Shown piece after piece: positions 45,380 through 55,584 of a stretch of DNA of 64,000 nt. The DNA is from Vibrio tubiashii (lineage in GTDB: Bacteria; Pseudomonadota; Gammaproteobacteria; Enterobacterales; Vibrionaceae). The notes under the pieces were generated by a model. It had not been told where the DNA came from, did no database searches, and saw only the letters and a program-made list of their open reading frames with translations. The position numbers and the translations under genes were made by a program. The stretch spans positions 1 to 64,000 of the forward strand of contig JRWQ01000001.1 in assembly GCA_000775715.1 (NCBI GenBank), read 5' to 3'. Each line of letters starts with the position of its first letter. Position 1 is the first letter of the stretch.

Positions 45380-47155
45380 ATGGATTATTCAATCGACAGC
45401 ATAGTGTCTCACCCGCAACTGTCTTTAGTGTCGGACTCCAACACCGACAATAAAGAAGAGTCGTGTGACAAAGATGTCGGCCTAACAGGTGCCGAGCTCG
45501 ACGATTTAATGAATAATCACTTTTGCCACATGATCGATGTCATGAACGATGGTATTTTCTACATGTGTCAGGATGACACAGTCTGCTTCTATAACCCTTC
45601 ATTTTATGCTCGCTTTGGGATTGAATCGGGGCACACAGATTTAAGCACTTGGTTGGATTTAGTCCACCCGCATGACCGCGCGCAGCTTGAAGGGGCTGTT
45701 GACGAACACATTCAACAAAACGATGTTCGCATCACTACCCAATATCGTGTCCGTTGTGTTAGCGGTCAGTACGTCTGGTTAGAAGGAACTGCTGTCACAA
45801 AAACCATCAAAGGTCAGCGCTTTATGATCGGTCTTCATAAAGATGTATCAGACAAAAAACTGATGGAAACATACATTCGTCAATCATCGACTACCGATGA
45901 TTCATCCGGTTTGTCCAACGAAAAACAGCTTTCTATGGACCTTGATAATCTACTCGGTATTGAAGGCGAATCTTACCACTTAATTTATATCCAACCCGAA
46001 GTTACTCGAGCATATACGACCCTTCATGGCTCGCAAGTAATGCTAAACCTACTCACGCATTTAAGAAAAGTGTTCGGCTACTTTCCAGAGAATGTCGTTG
46101 ACATTTATCGCATTCATTCGCAAGACTTCGCTGTCATTGTAGAAGGCGATATCGACGAAGCAGCGTTAAACAAGTTAGCTCGTCGAATTAGCCGGGTGTA
46201 TAAAAAAGCAGTGAAATCGGTCGACTTCTTGTTCGCCAACAAAATTAGCTTGGGTATTTATCCCAATATTAATGTGGCAACCACTAGTGACGAGATTATC
46301 GAAATCTCCAAACGAACCTGTCAATTAGCCGCAAGCCAAACAAGTAACAATGTGCGCAGCTACTCTTGTCATACAAAACAGCAGATAGATCGCAAGTTGT
46401 ACGTTGAACAAGAACTCGCTAACGCAATTAGCGAGCGCAAGCTATCGGTCAAGTTTCAGCCCATTGTCTGTTGTCAATCGCAGCGCATTGCTAGCTTCGA
46501 AAGCTTGGTACGTTGGCGCAGCAAAGAGTTCGGTGAAATCTATCCTGACGAGTTTATCGCTCTAGCTGAAGAACAGGGCCTTATCAGCGAACTGGGTTAT
46601 TTCGTGTTTGAAAAAGCATGTCAGTTCATAAACAGTTACCAGAAACGCCATACACACCCAATTAAAGTCAATGTCAACGTATCGGTTCTGCAATTACTCA
46701 GTCATCAGTTCCCAGATATTCTCAAACAAATGACTAAGATGTATGACGTCAATGCAAGTTCAATTGTACTTGAGCTAACAGAAACCATCATTCTTGACGA
46801 CAACAAAGAAGCTATTTCACAGCTTTATCGTTTGAAAGACCTTGGCTTTCAACTGTCATTAGACGACTTTGGCGCAGGTTATAGCTCGTTGAACAGCTTC
46901 TTCGACCTACCGTTATCACAAATCAAAATCGATAAGTCGATTGCTTGGCGTTCTATCGAAAACCCTGTGACGTTCGAGTACCTAACTTTCATTACCAATC
47001 TATGTAACTCTTATGGCATTTCAATCGTTATTGAAGGGATCGAAGACGCCGGAATGCAGAAACTCTTCACTGACATGGGAGCCTCTTATCTACAAGGTTA
47101 TTGGTTCGCGAAGCCTCTCTCTCTCGCGAGCGCGAGCCACTACACCAAAATCTGA
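45380..47155 (+). CDS. PAS - degenerate GGDEF - EAL c-di-GMP phosphodiesterase
   Basis: This 591-residue cytoplasmic protein has a PAS domain at about 50-165 and a GGDEF-like domain whose active site reads SQDFA (247-251), so it cannot be a cyclase. An EAL domain has ESL at 374-376 instead of EAL. The other EAL residues remain: VNVNVSV, LELTETI, LDDFGAGYSS, IKIDKS, IEGIED and LQGYWF. Phosphodiesterase activity is therefore likely, tuned by PAS. The ATG has an AGGAAG site. It is monocistronic. Confidence 0.9.
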   Translation: MDYSIDSIVSHPQLSLVSDSNTDNKEESCDKDVGLTGAELDDLMNNHFCHMIDVMNDGIFYMCQDDTVCFYNPSFYARFGIESGHTDLSTWLDLVHPHDRAQLEGAVDEHIQQNDVRITTQYRVRCVSGQYVWLEGTAVTKTIKGQRFMIGLHKDVSDKKLMETYIRQSSTTDDSSGLSNEKQLSMDLDNLLGIEGESYHLIYIQPEVTRAYTTLHGSQVMLNLLTHLRKVFGYFPENVVDIYRIHSQDFAVIVEGDIDEAALNKLARRISRVYKKAVKSVDFLFANKISLGIYPNINVATTSDEIIEISKRTCQLAASQTSNNVRSYSCHTKQQIDRKLYVEQELANAISERKLSVKFQPIVCCQSQRIASFESLVRWRSKEFGEIYPDEFIALAEEQGLISELGYFVFEKACQFINSYQKRHTHPIKVNVNVSVLQLLSHQFPDILKQMTKMYDVNASSIVLELTETIILDDNKEAISQLYRLKDLGFQLSLDDFGAGYSSLNSFFDLPLSQIKIDKSIAWRSIENPVTFEYLTFITNLCNSYGISIVIEGIEDAGMQKLFTDMGASYLQGYWFAKPLSLASASHYTKI

Positions 47156-47378
47156 CCTCGCCGTCTCAGTTATAAGACATATTCAGCGCAATCATCATTC
47201 CATTTGACTAATCAACTTTAGTTGTAGAAACTCTGTCAGCGAAATAACCTGTTCAATCGCGTATTACTATATATTTTGAGCGAATGTGGTCACGGATGAT
47301 AGTACATCAATAGTGTAGACTTCTCTGCATTATTAACGAACACGGAAATGCTGACTTGTCTATTCATTGGAGTATAAC

Positions 47379-48530
47379 GTGTTAAAAACGATACCTTTTT
47401 TTATTCACGCTGTAGTTACTGCTGCACTATTTTTTCCGGCCATCACTAGCGCAGAAAATCACTCTGCACTGTGGTTTGAGCATACTGATATCCAATTACC
47501 AACCAATACAAAAGTGATTCAGTTGGACAATGGACTTCGTGTTATTGCTCTTCCAACATCAAGAAGCTCTGACCAACTCTCTTTGCGCGTTCGTATTGGG
47601 TCTGGTATCGCTCAGCAACACCTCGAGCAACCGCTGGCAGACAACGCGGCACTATCTACAATTAAAGACACAGATTGGAATGCTGTCATTGAACTGAATC
47701 AAACAGTGTTTAGCTTAGATTTGGTGTCTAAAAATGGACTTGCGTTCGAATCACACCTGTCAGCGCTCAGGTATGGCTTAGAGCACAACCTAACTGAGAG
47801 TGTATTCAAACAACAGTACTATGTACCAAACAACACAACCGTGATTGTTACTGGTGGCATTGATGTTCGCCATACCATAGAAACGGTGAAGCACCTCTTC
47901 TCAGATTGGCAAGCGAGCCAAGCTCAAAATCACCTTCACAACAACAGCTTTGACCTCTCCAGCTACCTTAAAGGGTCTCGAGAATCTGACAACGAGTTAG
48001 TCTTGAGTGCGTTGACACCGCTAGAAGAGGCACTAGATAGCAAAAGACAGCGCAAACAGCAGTTGCTGGCGACTTTGTCTAACGCCATTCTCGAACAGCG
48101 TATCCATACAGCATTAGAGCGAGAGGAGCTTAACGCCGACTTAAGCGTTAGCAATAGCCCATTGTTCAATCAAGGTGTGCTATCACAGATCCGAGTTTCA
48201 AATATCCCAGTTGAAGCAAAGGCTCATATCGAGATAGTAATTAGAAAAGAGATCAAACGCGCCATTGCTACTGGTTTTAGCCGCACGGAATATGAACAAG
48301 CGGTCAATCAATTGCGTAAGCAAATTCTACGCAAAACCCGCAGCCAAAATGAGCAGTACGCAGCGGACCAAGCTGACGATTTAGTTGAAGCGATTGCGCT
48401 CGGTCTAGTCTATACCGACCCATCCTACGATCTTGATCTGCTCAACTTCCACGTCGCGCACTTAAGCGAGTTTGATGTGAGTGACAAGTGCCACGATACT
48501 TGGTCACGGCTCTCCAATACTTACTTCTAA
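47379..48530 (+). CDS. M16-like peptidase-fold protein lacking the metal site
   Basis: This secreted protein of about 383 residues begins at GTG 47379 (GGAG six bases upstream), not the TTG at 47367, and has a signal peptide ending near ITSAE. The N-terminal M16 strand LDNGLRVIALP is followed by VRIGSG, but the segment that should hold the HxxEH zinc motif is missing; the sequence jumps to TDWNAVIELNQ. The later YYVPNNTTVIVTGGID fits the M16 fold. It is probably an inactive chaperone-like or regulatory relative; partner unknown. Confidence 0.75.
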   Translation: MLKTIPFFIHAVVTAALFFPAITSAENHSALWFEHTDIQLPTNTKVIQLDNGLRVIALPTSRSSDQLSLRVRIGSGIAQQHLEQPLADNAALSTIKDTDWNAVIELNQTVFSLDLVSKNGLAFESHLSALRYGLEHNLTESVFKQQYYVPNNTTVIVTGGIDVRHTIETVKHLFSDWQASQAQNHLHNNSFDLSSYLKGSRESDNELVLSALTPLEEALDSKRQRKQQLLATLSNAILEQRIHTALEREELNADLSVSNSPLFNQGVLSQIRVSNIPVEAKAHIEIVIRKEIKRAIATGFSRTEYEQAVNQLRKQILRKTRSQNEQYAADQADDLVEAIALGLVYTDPSYDLDLLNFHVAHLSEFDVSDKCHDTWSRLSNTYF

Positions 48531-48550
48531 CAACGCCAATCTATTGAAAG

Positions 48551-48578
48551 GCCAGCGTTAAACTGCGCTGGCTTTTTT
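48551..48578 (+). terminator. Terminator of the M16-like gene
   Basis: GCCAGCG and CGCTGGC form a 7-bp stem with an 8-nt loop followed by six T residues. It lies between convergent genes and may also help the yej operon. Confidence 0.88.
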
Positions 48579-48596
48579 GGTCTTTTGAGCATTGCC

Positions 48597-50192
48597 CTAT
48601 GTTAGTGCGGATAAACTGACAAGATGCTTGGTATATTCTTGTTGGGGTGAGCGGAAAAGCTGCTGGGTTTCACCTTGCTCCACAACTTCGCCCTGCTTCA
48701 TTACTATGGTGTAGTGACACAGCGAACGCACCACATTCAGATCGTGACTGATAAAAAGATAGGTCAGTTGGTACTTCTCTTGAAGTAACTTCAACAAGTC
48801 CAGTACCTGAGCTTGAACCGTTCTATCCAAAGAAGACGTCGGCTCATCAAGCAAAATGAATTCGGGTTTGAGTATCAACGCTCGGGCAATGGCAATACGC
48901 TGTCTTTGACCACCGGAAAACTCATTCGGATAGCGATGCCTTGTCTCTGGGTCTAAATCGACTTCAGTCATAACCTCGCAAATCCGCTGATCAATTTCTT
49001 GCTCGTTAAGAGTTTGATGGACTCTTAACCCTTCTCCAATCACTTGGGCAACCGACATACGTGGATTCAGTGCAGAAAAAGGATCTTGAAAAACTACCTG
49101 CATCTTACTGCGATATGGCAACATAGCCTTTCTATCTAACCCTTGCAGTTCCATGTTTTGATACGAGATAGAACCTTCAGAGTTGACGAGCTTAAGAATC
49201 GCCATCCCGGTGGTGGATTTACCAGAACCACTCTCACCAACCAAACCGATAGAGTGCCCTTTTGACAGCTCAAAGTTCATATTAGTGACCGCTTTGATGT
49301 GGGAAACCACACGCTTAAACAGTCCGCCCGTAATGGGGAACCAGACTCGTAAGTTACTGACAGAAAGTAGTTTAATGTCTTGCTGTGGTACTTTAACAGG
49401 CAAACCTCGCGGATCCGAGTTAATCAGCTTTTGAGTATATTCGTGCGCGGGGCTGTTGAATACTTGCCTGCAGGTGCCTGTTTCTACTATTCGCCCATTT
49501 TGCATCACAGACACTCTGTCAGCGATCCGCTTTACGATACTGAGATCGTGGGTAATAAACAGCATCGCCATGCCCATCTCTTGCTGCAACTCTTTTAGCA
49601 AATCGAGGATCTGAGCCTGGACTGAAACATCGAGTGCTGTGGTCGGCTCGTCTGCTATCAGCAACTCTGGTTCATTAATCAATGCCATCGCGATCATCAC
49701 ACGTTGCCTTTCTCCACCAGAAAGCTCATGTGGGTAAGCCGAGACTTTCACTTCTGGATTACGGATACCGACTTTACCAAGCCATTCGATCGCCAGTGCT
49801 TCTGCTGCGCGCTGACGGACACCGCGGTGAATCGCGACGGTTTCCACCAGCTGTTTGCCGATTTTATGCAGTGGATTAAGCGAAACCATTGGCTCTTGAA
49901 AGATCATGCCAATACGGCCGCCGCGAATGCCTCTTAATTGTCTCTCAGAGCATTCAAGCGTATTCACACCATCAAACTCAATCTTGCCAGAAAGATAATG
50001 CGACGAGCCTTGAGGGAGCAATTTTAAAATAGCATTAGCCGTGACTGATTTTCCAGAGCCACTCTCCCCAACTAGCGCTAAGGTTTCGCCTTTACTAATA
50101 CTCAGCGAGACTTCGTGAGTCACTTGCTCAATGTGTTTTTTTCGACCAAAACCGACAGATAAGCGGTCAATGGTAACGACGGTATTTTCCAT
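48597..50192 (-). CDS. yejF: Peptide ABC transporter, fused double ATPase
   Basis: This 531-residue protein contains two complete ATPase domains. Walker A motifs GESGSGKSV (first) and GESGSGKST (second), and signatures LSGGERQR and FSGGQRQR, are all intact. It powers the YejABE oligopeptide importer, known in E. coli to take up microcin C. It is the last of four leftward genes in the order yejA-B-E-F. Confidence 0.95.
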   Translation of the reverse strand: MENTVVTIDRLSVGFGRKKHIEQVTHEVSLSISKGETLALVGESGSGKSVTANAILKLLPQGSSHYLSGKIEFDGVNTLECSERQLRGIRGGRIGMIFQEPMVSLNPLHKIGKQLVETVAIHRGVRQRAAEALAIEWLGKVGIRNPEVKVSAYPHELSGGERQRVMIAMALINEPELLIADEPTTALDVSVQAQILDLLKELQQEMGMAMLFITHDLSIVKRIADRVSVMQNGRIVETGTCRQVFNSPAHEYTQKLINSDPRGLPVKVPQQDIKLLSVSNLRVWFPITGGLFKRVVSHIKAVTNMNFELSKGHSIGLVGESGSGKSTTGMAILKLVNSEGSISYQNMELQGLDRKAMLPYRSKMQVVFQDPFSALNPRMSVAQVIGEGLRVHQTLNEQEIDQRICEVMTEVDLDPETRHRYPNEFSGGQRQRIAIARALILKPEFILLDEPTSSLDRTVQAQVLDLLKLLQEKYQLTYLFISHDLNVVRSLCHYTIVMKQGEVVEQGETQQLFRSPQQEYTKHLVSLSALT

Positions 50193-50194
50193 GC

Positions 50195-51235
50195 TTATCT
50201 TCCTTGGTGGTGTGGGTCAAATGCATCACGAACGGCTTCACCGATAAACACTAATAGCGTGAGCATTATCGACAGGACAAAGAAAGCGGAGAAGCCGAGC
50301 CAAGGTGCTTGCAAATTCGCTTTTCCCTGCGCGAGCAATTCACCTAAAGACGGTGAACCAGCAGGCAAACCAAAGCCTAAGAAGTCGAGTGAAGTTAGTG
50401 TCGTCACAGAGCCAGATAGAATAAACGGCATCATAGTTAGTGAGGCCACCATGGCATTGGGCAGCATATGACGCAGCATAATCCGTTTATCTTCGACGCC
50501 CATAGCCTGTGCAGCGCGAACATAGTCGAAGTTACGGCAGCGAAGGAACTCTGCACGAACAATGCCGACTAAACTCATCCAGCTAAAGGCAACCATGATC
50601 CCTAGCAGCCACCAAAAGTTGGGCTCGACGAAACTCGATAGAATGATCAATAGGAATAAGGTCGGCATACCAGACCAAACCTCAATAAAGCGTTGACCTA
50701 GTAAATCTAACCAACCGCCGTAATAACCCTGTGTGGCACCGACCGCGACACCAATAATGCTTGAAACTATGGTCAATACAAAACCGAATAGTACCGAGAT
50801 TCTAAAACCGTAAATAACACGCGCTAATACATCCCTACCCTTATCATCCGTACCAAGCCAGTTTGTATCGCTCGGCGGTGAAGGAACCGCTGCGCCAATA
50901 TCGTAGTTAATGGTATCGTAACTAAATCGAATCAGTGGCCATACGATATAACCCTTTTCTTCGATAAGCTCTATTACATAGGGGTCGGTATAATCCGCTT
51001 CGGTTTCGAACTCACCGCCAAACTCAGTTTCAGCATATTGAGCCACCACAGGGTAATACCATTGGCTATCGTACTCAACGAGTAACGGCTTATCGTTAGC
51101 AATCAGTTCTGCAAAAAGACTGGCGATAAACAGCAAACCAAACACCCACAGTGACCAATATCCACGTTTGTTGGCTTTGAACCTTAGCCATCGCGCTTCA
51201 TTCAACGGGTTACTTCTTTTGTTCTTAAACAGCAT
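50195..51235 (-). CDS. yejE: Peptide ABC transporter permease YejE
   Basis: This 346-residue permease of the OppC type has six membrane helices, a long periplasmic loop after helix 1 (residues 45-130) and the coupling loop EFLRCRNFDYVRAAQAMGV. Its ATG overlaps the yejB stop by 1 nt. Confidence 0.94.
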   Translation of the reverse strand: MLFKNKRSNPLNEARWLRFKANKRGYWSLWVFGLLFIASLFAELIANDKPLLVEYDSQWYYPVVAQYAETEFGGEFETEADYTDPYVIELIEEKGYIVWPLIRFSYDTINYDIGAAVPSPPSDTNWLGTDDKGRDVLARVIYGFRISVLFGFVLTIVSSIIGVAVGATQGYYGGWLDLLGQRFIEVWSGMPTLFLLIILSSFVEPNFWWLLGIMVAFSWMSLVGIVRAEFLRCRNFDYVRAAQAMGVEDKRIMLRHMLPNAMVASLTMMPFILSGSVTTLTSLDFLGFGLPAGSPSLGELLAQGKANLQAPWLGFSAFFVLSIMLTLLVFIGEAVRDAFDPHHQGR

Positions 51236-52323
51236 TAACGGGCCTCAAAATCAATGCGAGGATCCACCCATGTATAGGTGAGATCAGAGATAATACTTAG
51301 AAGAAGGCCAAGTAATGTCATGATGTAGAGCGAACTAAACACCACCGGATAATCACGCTGAATTGTAGACTCAAACCCCAATAAGCCAATACCTTCAAGG
51401 GAGAACATCACCTCAATGAGCATTGAGCCAGTAAAGAAGATACTAATAAATGCTGCTGGAAAGCCGGCAATAATAATCAGCATTGCGTTACGAAAAACAT
51501 GCTTGTAAAGAATGTCGCGTTCACCCAAGCCTTTGGCTCTGGCTGTAACCACATATTGCTTGTTAATTTCGTCTAGAAATGAGTTTTTAGTCAGCATACT
51601 CAAGGTAGCGAAGCCACCGATCACCATCGCCAAAATTGGTAACGCTAAATGCCAAAAATAGTCGACTATTTGCTGATACCAAGTCAGTTGGTCAAAATTG
51701 CTCGACACTAAACCTCGCAACGGGAACCAACTAAAGTAATTTCCACTAGCGAATACAATAATGAGGATGATCGCAAACAGGAAGCCCGGTATCGCATAAC
51801 CGATAATAACCAGTGCACTCGACCAAACATCAAAACGACTTCCATGATGGATCGCTTTCAAAATACCTAAAGGGATAGAGAGCAAATAGATGATCAAGGT
51901 GCTCCACAAACCCAAAGATATCGAAACAGGCAAGCGCTCAACGATCAAGTCAATAACGCTACCACCTTTAAACAAGCTATCGCCAAAGTTAAAGGTGACA
52001 TAATTTTTGAGCATGTCGAAGTAGCGTTCATGAAGAGGTTTATCAAAACCAAACTGCTTTTTGATTTCTTCGACGACTTCAGGATCTAAACCACGAGAAC
52101 CTTTGTAACCCGCCGCTGAGGCTTCTTCAACGACAGCCGTGTCTGCTGAGTTTCCTCCACCTGTAATGCGGCTCATTAAACCAGACTCTAACCCTTCCAT
52201 CTGCGCGATCGCCTGCTCAACAGGCCCACCGGGAGCAATCTGGATAATGAAAAAATTAATCGTGATAATTGCCCACAAAGTGGGGATAACCAGCAGTAGT
52301 CGTCGGAATATATACGCTGCCAT
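51235..52323 (-). CDS. yejB: Peptide ABC transporter permease YejB
   Basis: This 362-residue OppB-type permease has six helices, a variable periplasmic loop at about 35-110 and the coupling sequence [17 protein letters not shown]. It lies 11 nt downstream of yejA and shares its operon. Confidence 0.94.
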   Translation of the reverse strand: MAAYIFRRLLLVIPTLWAIITINFFIIQIAPGGPVEQAIAQMEGLESGLMSRITGGGNSADTAVVEEASAAGYKGSRGLDPEVVEEIKKQFGFDKPLHERYFDMLKNYVTFNFGDSLFKGGSVIDLIVERLPVSISLGLWSTLIIYLLSIPLGILKAIHHGSRFDVWSSALVIIGYAIPGFLFAIILIIVFASGNYFSWFPLRGLVSSNFDQLTWYQQIVDYFWHLALPILAMVIGGFATLSMLTKNSFLDEINKQYVVTARAKGLGERDILYKHVFRNAMLIIIAGFPAAFISIFFTGSMLIEVMFSLEGIGLLGFESTIQRDYPVVFSSLYIMTLLGLLLSIISDLTYTWVDPRIDFEAR

Positions 52324-52334
52324 TTACGCCTCGA

Positions 52335-54155
52335 TTAACGTCTTTTCTCTGGAAGTTTGGCCGCTTTTTCCTTCGAGACCCACCAAGTGTCTACGCCTAG
52401 ATCATATTCAGGGCGAATCTCTGGGCGCTCGAACTTATCCCACGTAGCTACCCGATAGTTACTGTAGTGCCACTGAGGAACCATATAAAAGTTCCACTGC
52501 AATACTCTATCTAATGCACGACCCAGCAATAAAAGTTTGTCTGGATCTTGCTGGTGGTCAGCGATTTGCTCCGTCAGGTAATCAACCGCAGGGTCAATGA
52601 CACCTGCAGTATTGTAGGTAGAATCAATGAACTTAGAGTTCCAAACTATCATCAAGCTAGAACTTGGATAGGCATTGGCGAAGTAGCTCGATGAAACCAT
52701 ATCAAAATCACGGTCACGCAGGCGCTTGACATATTGAGTTCTGTCCACTGTACGCAATTTCATGTCAATACCCATTGAACGCAGATTCTTCTGGAACGGT
52801 ATCGCATAAGTTTCCACATTCGGATTGAAGATCAACAGCTCAAAACTCATGACTTCACCGGTTTTAGTATTAGTCATAACCTTGTTTTTAAGCTCCCACC
52901 CTGCCTCTTTTAGAAGCTTAAATGCCGTACGCATTTGAGATCGAATACGACCCGAGCCATCGGTTTTAGGTGGTTGATACTCTTGGGTATACACACGCGG
53001 AGGAACCTTATCTTTTATCGGTGCAAGTACGTCAACTTCACCTTGTGACGGTAAACCCACCGACTCGTAATTGGTGTTCTGAAAGTAACTTCTTGTTCGG
53101 CTGTTTTCGTTGTAAAACAGATTGCGATTCATCCATTCAAAATCGAGCGCGTAACTAATCGCTTCACGAACTTTAGGATCTTTAAATACTTGCGTTTGAA
53201 TATTGAACACAAAGCCACGGGCAGACTGAGGTTGCTGATGCGGGATCACCTCTTTCTTGATGTAGCCTTTGTCGAAGTTGCTACCAGTGTATGAGTTTTC
53301 CCAAAATTTAGGTTCGCTCTCGATACGGATATCAAACTCACCTGCTTTAAACGCTTCAAGCATCACCGTGTCGTCGCGGTAGTAGTCGTATTGGACTTGC
53401 TCAAAGTTATTTCGGCCAATATTAACTGGCAAGTCTTTCGCCCAGTAATCTTTATCGAGAGTGTAAGTAACGCTCTGGCCCGGTTTGTAATCAGTCACCT
53501 TGTAGGCACTGCTACCGACTGGTGGTTCATTCAGCGGCTCAGAGAACTTTTTATCTTGCCAAAAGTGTTTAGGTAACACGCGGGTTGATTGAGCAAAGCT
53601 AAACAGTTTCTCTCGGTCTGGCTCATTCATCTCAATACGTACAACCAGATCTGACTTTGCCGTTACAGACTTAATCGCCTTATAGTACGAGCGATATTGT
53701 GGCACCCCCTCGGTCATAAACTTGTCGAAAGTAAAGGCGACGTCGTGAGCAGTAATTGGCTTACCATCTTGAAAACGTGCTTTAGGATTCAGGTCGAGTT
53801 CCAACCACATGTAATCGTCAGAATAACGCACATTACTTGCAATCAGAGGGTAGTATGAATCGATTTCATCACTTGGCGAGTACATCAATGTGTCGTATAG
53901 CTGACCACTGCCTGCCGCAGCCACACCACGAGATGCATAACGGTTGAAATTATCGTAGGTGCCCATTTGGCCGTATGTCACCTTGCCATATTTAGGAGCA
54001 TCAGGATTGACGTAATCGAAATGAGTAAAGTCGGCTGGGTACTTGGCCTCACCAAACCCGACCAGAGTGGTCGTTTCTATAATTTTGGCGTAAGCCCCAA
54101 AGCTGGCAGTCACAGCTATCAACCCGCTAAGAGCAAGGCGAGTAACCATCGTCAT
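52335..54155 (-). CDS. yejA: Peptide ABC transporter substrate-binding protein YejA
   Basis: This SBP_bac_5 protein of about 606 residues has a signal peptide ending near FGAYAKI and the typical opening PKYGKVTYGQMGTYDNFN. I start it at the ATG at 54155, six bases after AAGGAT; a second ATG two codons later is an alternative. It delivers peptides to YejBEF and heads the operon. The longer frame to 54215 includes non-family residues. Confidence 0.94.
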   Translation of the reverse strand: MTMVTRLALSGLIAVTASFGAYAKIIETTTLVGFGEAKYPADFTHFDYVNPDAPKYGKVTYGQMGTYDNFNRYASRGVAAAGSGQLYDTLMYSPSDEIDSYYPLIASNVRYSDDYMWLELDLNPKARFQDGKPITAHDVAFTFDKFMTEGVPQYRSYYKAIKSVTAKSDLVVRIEMNEPDREKLFSFAQSTRVLPKHFWQDKKFSEPLNEPPVGSSAYKVTDYKPGQSVTYTLDKDYWAKDLPVNIGRNNFEQVQYDYYRDDTVMLEAFKAGEFDIRIESEPKFWENSYTGSNFDKGYIKKEVIPHQQPQSARGFVFNIQTQVFKDPKVREAISYALDFEWMNRNLFYNENSRTRSYFQNTNYESVGLPSQGEVDVLAPIKDKVPPRVYTQEYQPPKTDGSGRIRSQMRTAFKLLKEAGWELKNKVMTNTKTGEVMSFELLIFNPNVETYAIPFQKNLRSMGIDMKLRTVDRTQYVKRLRDRDFDMVSSSYFANAYPSSSLMIVWNSKFIDSTYNTAGVIDPAVDYLTEQIADHQQDPDKLLLLGRALDRVLQWNFYMVPQWHYSNYRVATWDKFERPEIRPEYDLGVDTWWVSKEKAAKLPEKRR

Positions 54156-54398
54156 ATCCGCATCCTTTCGTGTTTTTCGAATCGTTCTATTAACTATAGT
54201 ATTAATTAGTATCAATAATTCAACTACTTGGGTAAGTATAGATAAAAAAACACCTGATCAAGACCTATTCCATCTATGTCAGTGATGTTTAGCGATACCA
54301 AACGTTTAACTCAGCAATGACTTTGACTCGCATGGCTAGGATATGTTCCAACTTGGCTTTATTGAACATCCGAATGACATTCTCTTAATAGATTTCCC

Positions 54399-54869
54399 CT
54401 AGTTGTTAGGGTACACAACTTTAAACTGTTCTAAGACAAGCAGCATGTCTTCAGATAGGCTGATGTTGAGTTCTTGGCACTCTTTTGCAAAGAAGTCCCA
54501 ATGGGCCTTTTTCCACCAACTTAGGGTTTTGTCACCCTCTCCCTCTAAAGCTGCGAACTCGGCAGTGACTTCATTGTACTTGCACTTAGTTACTGAAGTA
54601 ATCTCGATAATGCAATTAGGCTCACCATCCCAGTCAGTGACCACCATCAAATGACCAACTTCTGGCATAGTTTCACCCTGTTCGCTATACCAAACATCTA
54701 GGCTACAACTTGCCCTCTTTTCACCCTTGAGTATTAACTCAGCGCATACATTTGCATTGTATTCATCAGCGCAAAAGTAGTCAGAGCTGAATGACTTGTA
54801 CTGTGAAGACACATTTTTAGGTAACGATTCTAAATAACTCTCTAAGAATAACTGACTTCTTTCATCCAT
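54399..54869 (-). CDS. ASCH-domain protein
   Basis: This 156-residue protein has the ASCH/PUA-like core: ELILKGEKRASCSLDVWY, VGHLMVVTDWDGEPNCIIEIT. A C-terminal extension containing LSWWKKAHWDFF follows, the form seen in many bacterial ASCH proteins proposed to bind RNA; a relative, YqfB, hydrolyses N4-acetylcytidine. It follows the VOC gene by 62 nt on the same strand. Confidence 0.85.
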   Translation of the reverse strand: MDERSQLFLESYLESLPKNVSSQYKSFSSDYFCADEYNANVCAELILKGEKRASCSLDVWYSEQGETMPEVGHLMVVTDWDGEPNCIIEITSVTKCKYNEVTAEFAALEGEGDKTLSWWKKAHWDFFAKECQELNISLSEDMLLVLEQFKVVYPNN

Positions 54870-54931
54870 GATTTACACTCTAAAATTGGTTAATGGGTCG
54901 CCGCGAGGGTTTAACCGCTAAACATACAATA

Positions 54932-55291
54932 CTATTGACGCGCCTCAGACCAAACTGCGAACTCATTACCACTCGGCTCTAAAAAGTGAAAACGACAGCC
55001 TCCGGGAAACTCGAAAACTGGGCGAATTACTTCACCGCCGTTTTGAGCTACTTTGTTTAATGTCGCTTCTATATCAGCACTATAGAACACGAGTAGTGCT
55101 CCGCCACTGTTAGTTTGGCTGCAATGATCAGACTTGAAGAAGCCACCATCTAAGCCCTGATTTGAAAAAGCTGTATACTCAGGGCCGTAGTCCACAAACT
55201 CCCAACCAAACACTGAAGAAAAGAAGGCTTTGGTCGACTCTAAGTCCTTAGCGCCAAACTCTACATAATTTAGTTTTTCATGTTGATGCAT
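54932..55291 (-). CDS. VOC (glyoxalase/bleomycin-resistance) family protein
   Basis: This 119-residue protein has the two beta-alpha-beta halves of a VOC fold: LNYVEFGAKDLESTKAFF and the second ending LEPSGNEFAVW. The metal-site Glu in the last strand is present; the substrate is unknown. It leads the small VOC-ASCH unit. Confidence 0.85.
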   Translation of the reverse strand: MHQHEKLNYVEFGAKDLESTKAFFSSVFGWEFVDYGPEYTAFSNQGLDGGFFKSDHCSQTNSGGALLVFYSADIEATLNKVAQNGGEVIRPVFEFPGGCRFHFLEPSGNEFAVWSEARQ

Positions 55292-55584
55292 TTGCTTGCT
55301 CCTATCAGATTGCTTTGCTGATGCATATCATGCATGGATACACTCTACTTAATCTAAGTTAACATTACTTCTCAACTTATGTCTTTCTTATAATTCATAT
55401 CCAACTCTAGTACATCTTTGTAAACACTGTCATCGCCGTAAAAAGTGAAATACATAGATGTGACACTAGATTCGACTAAATCGTCAGTCTGGCTTTATCA
55501 GAAAAACCTTAAAAGCCTTTAGCCCTTTACTATTATTCAGTTGCCCTTACAATTGAGCCAAGTTTGAATTTCAAGGTTAATCCT

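Noticed and set aside
49183..49937. Rightward open frames inside yejF
   Set aside because: They are complements of the double ATPase gene and repeat in step with its two homologous halves.
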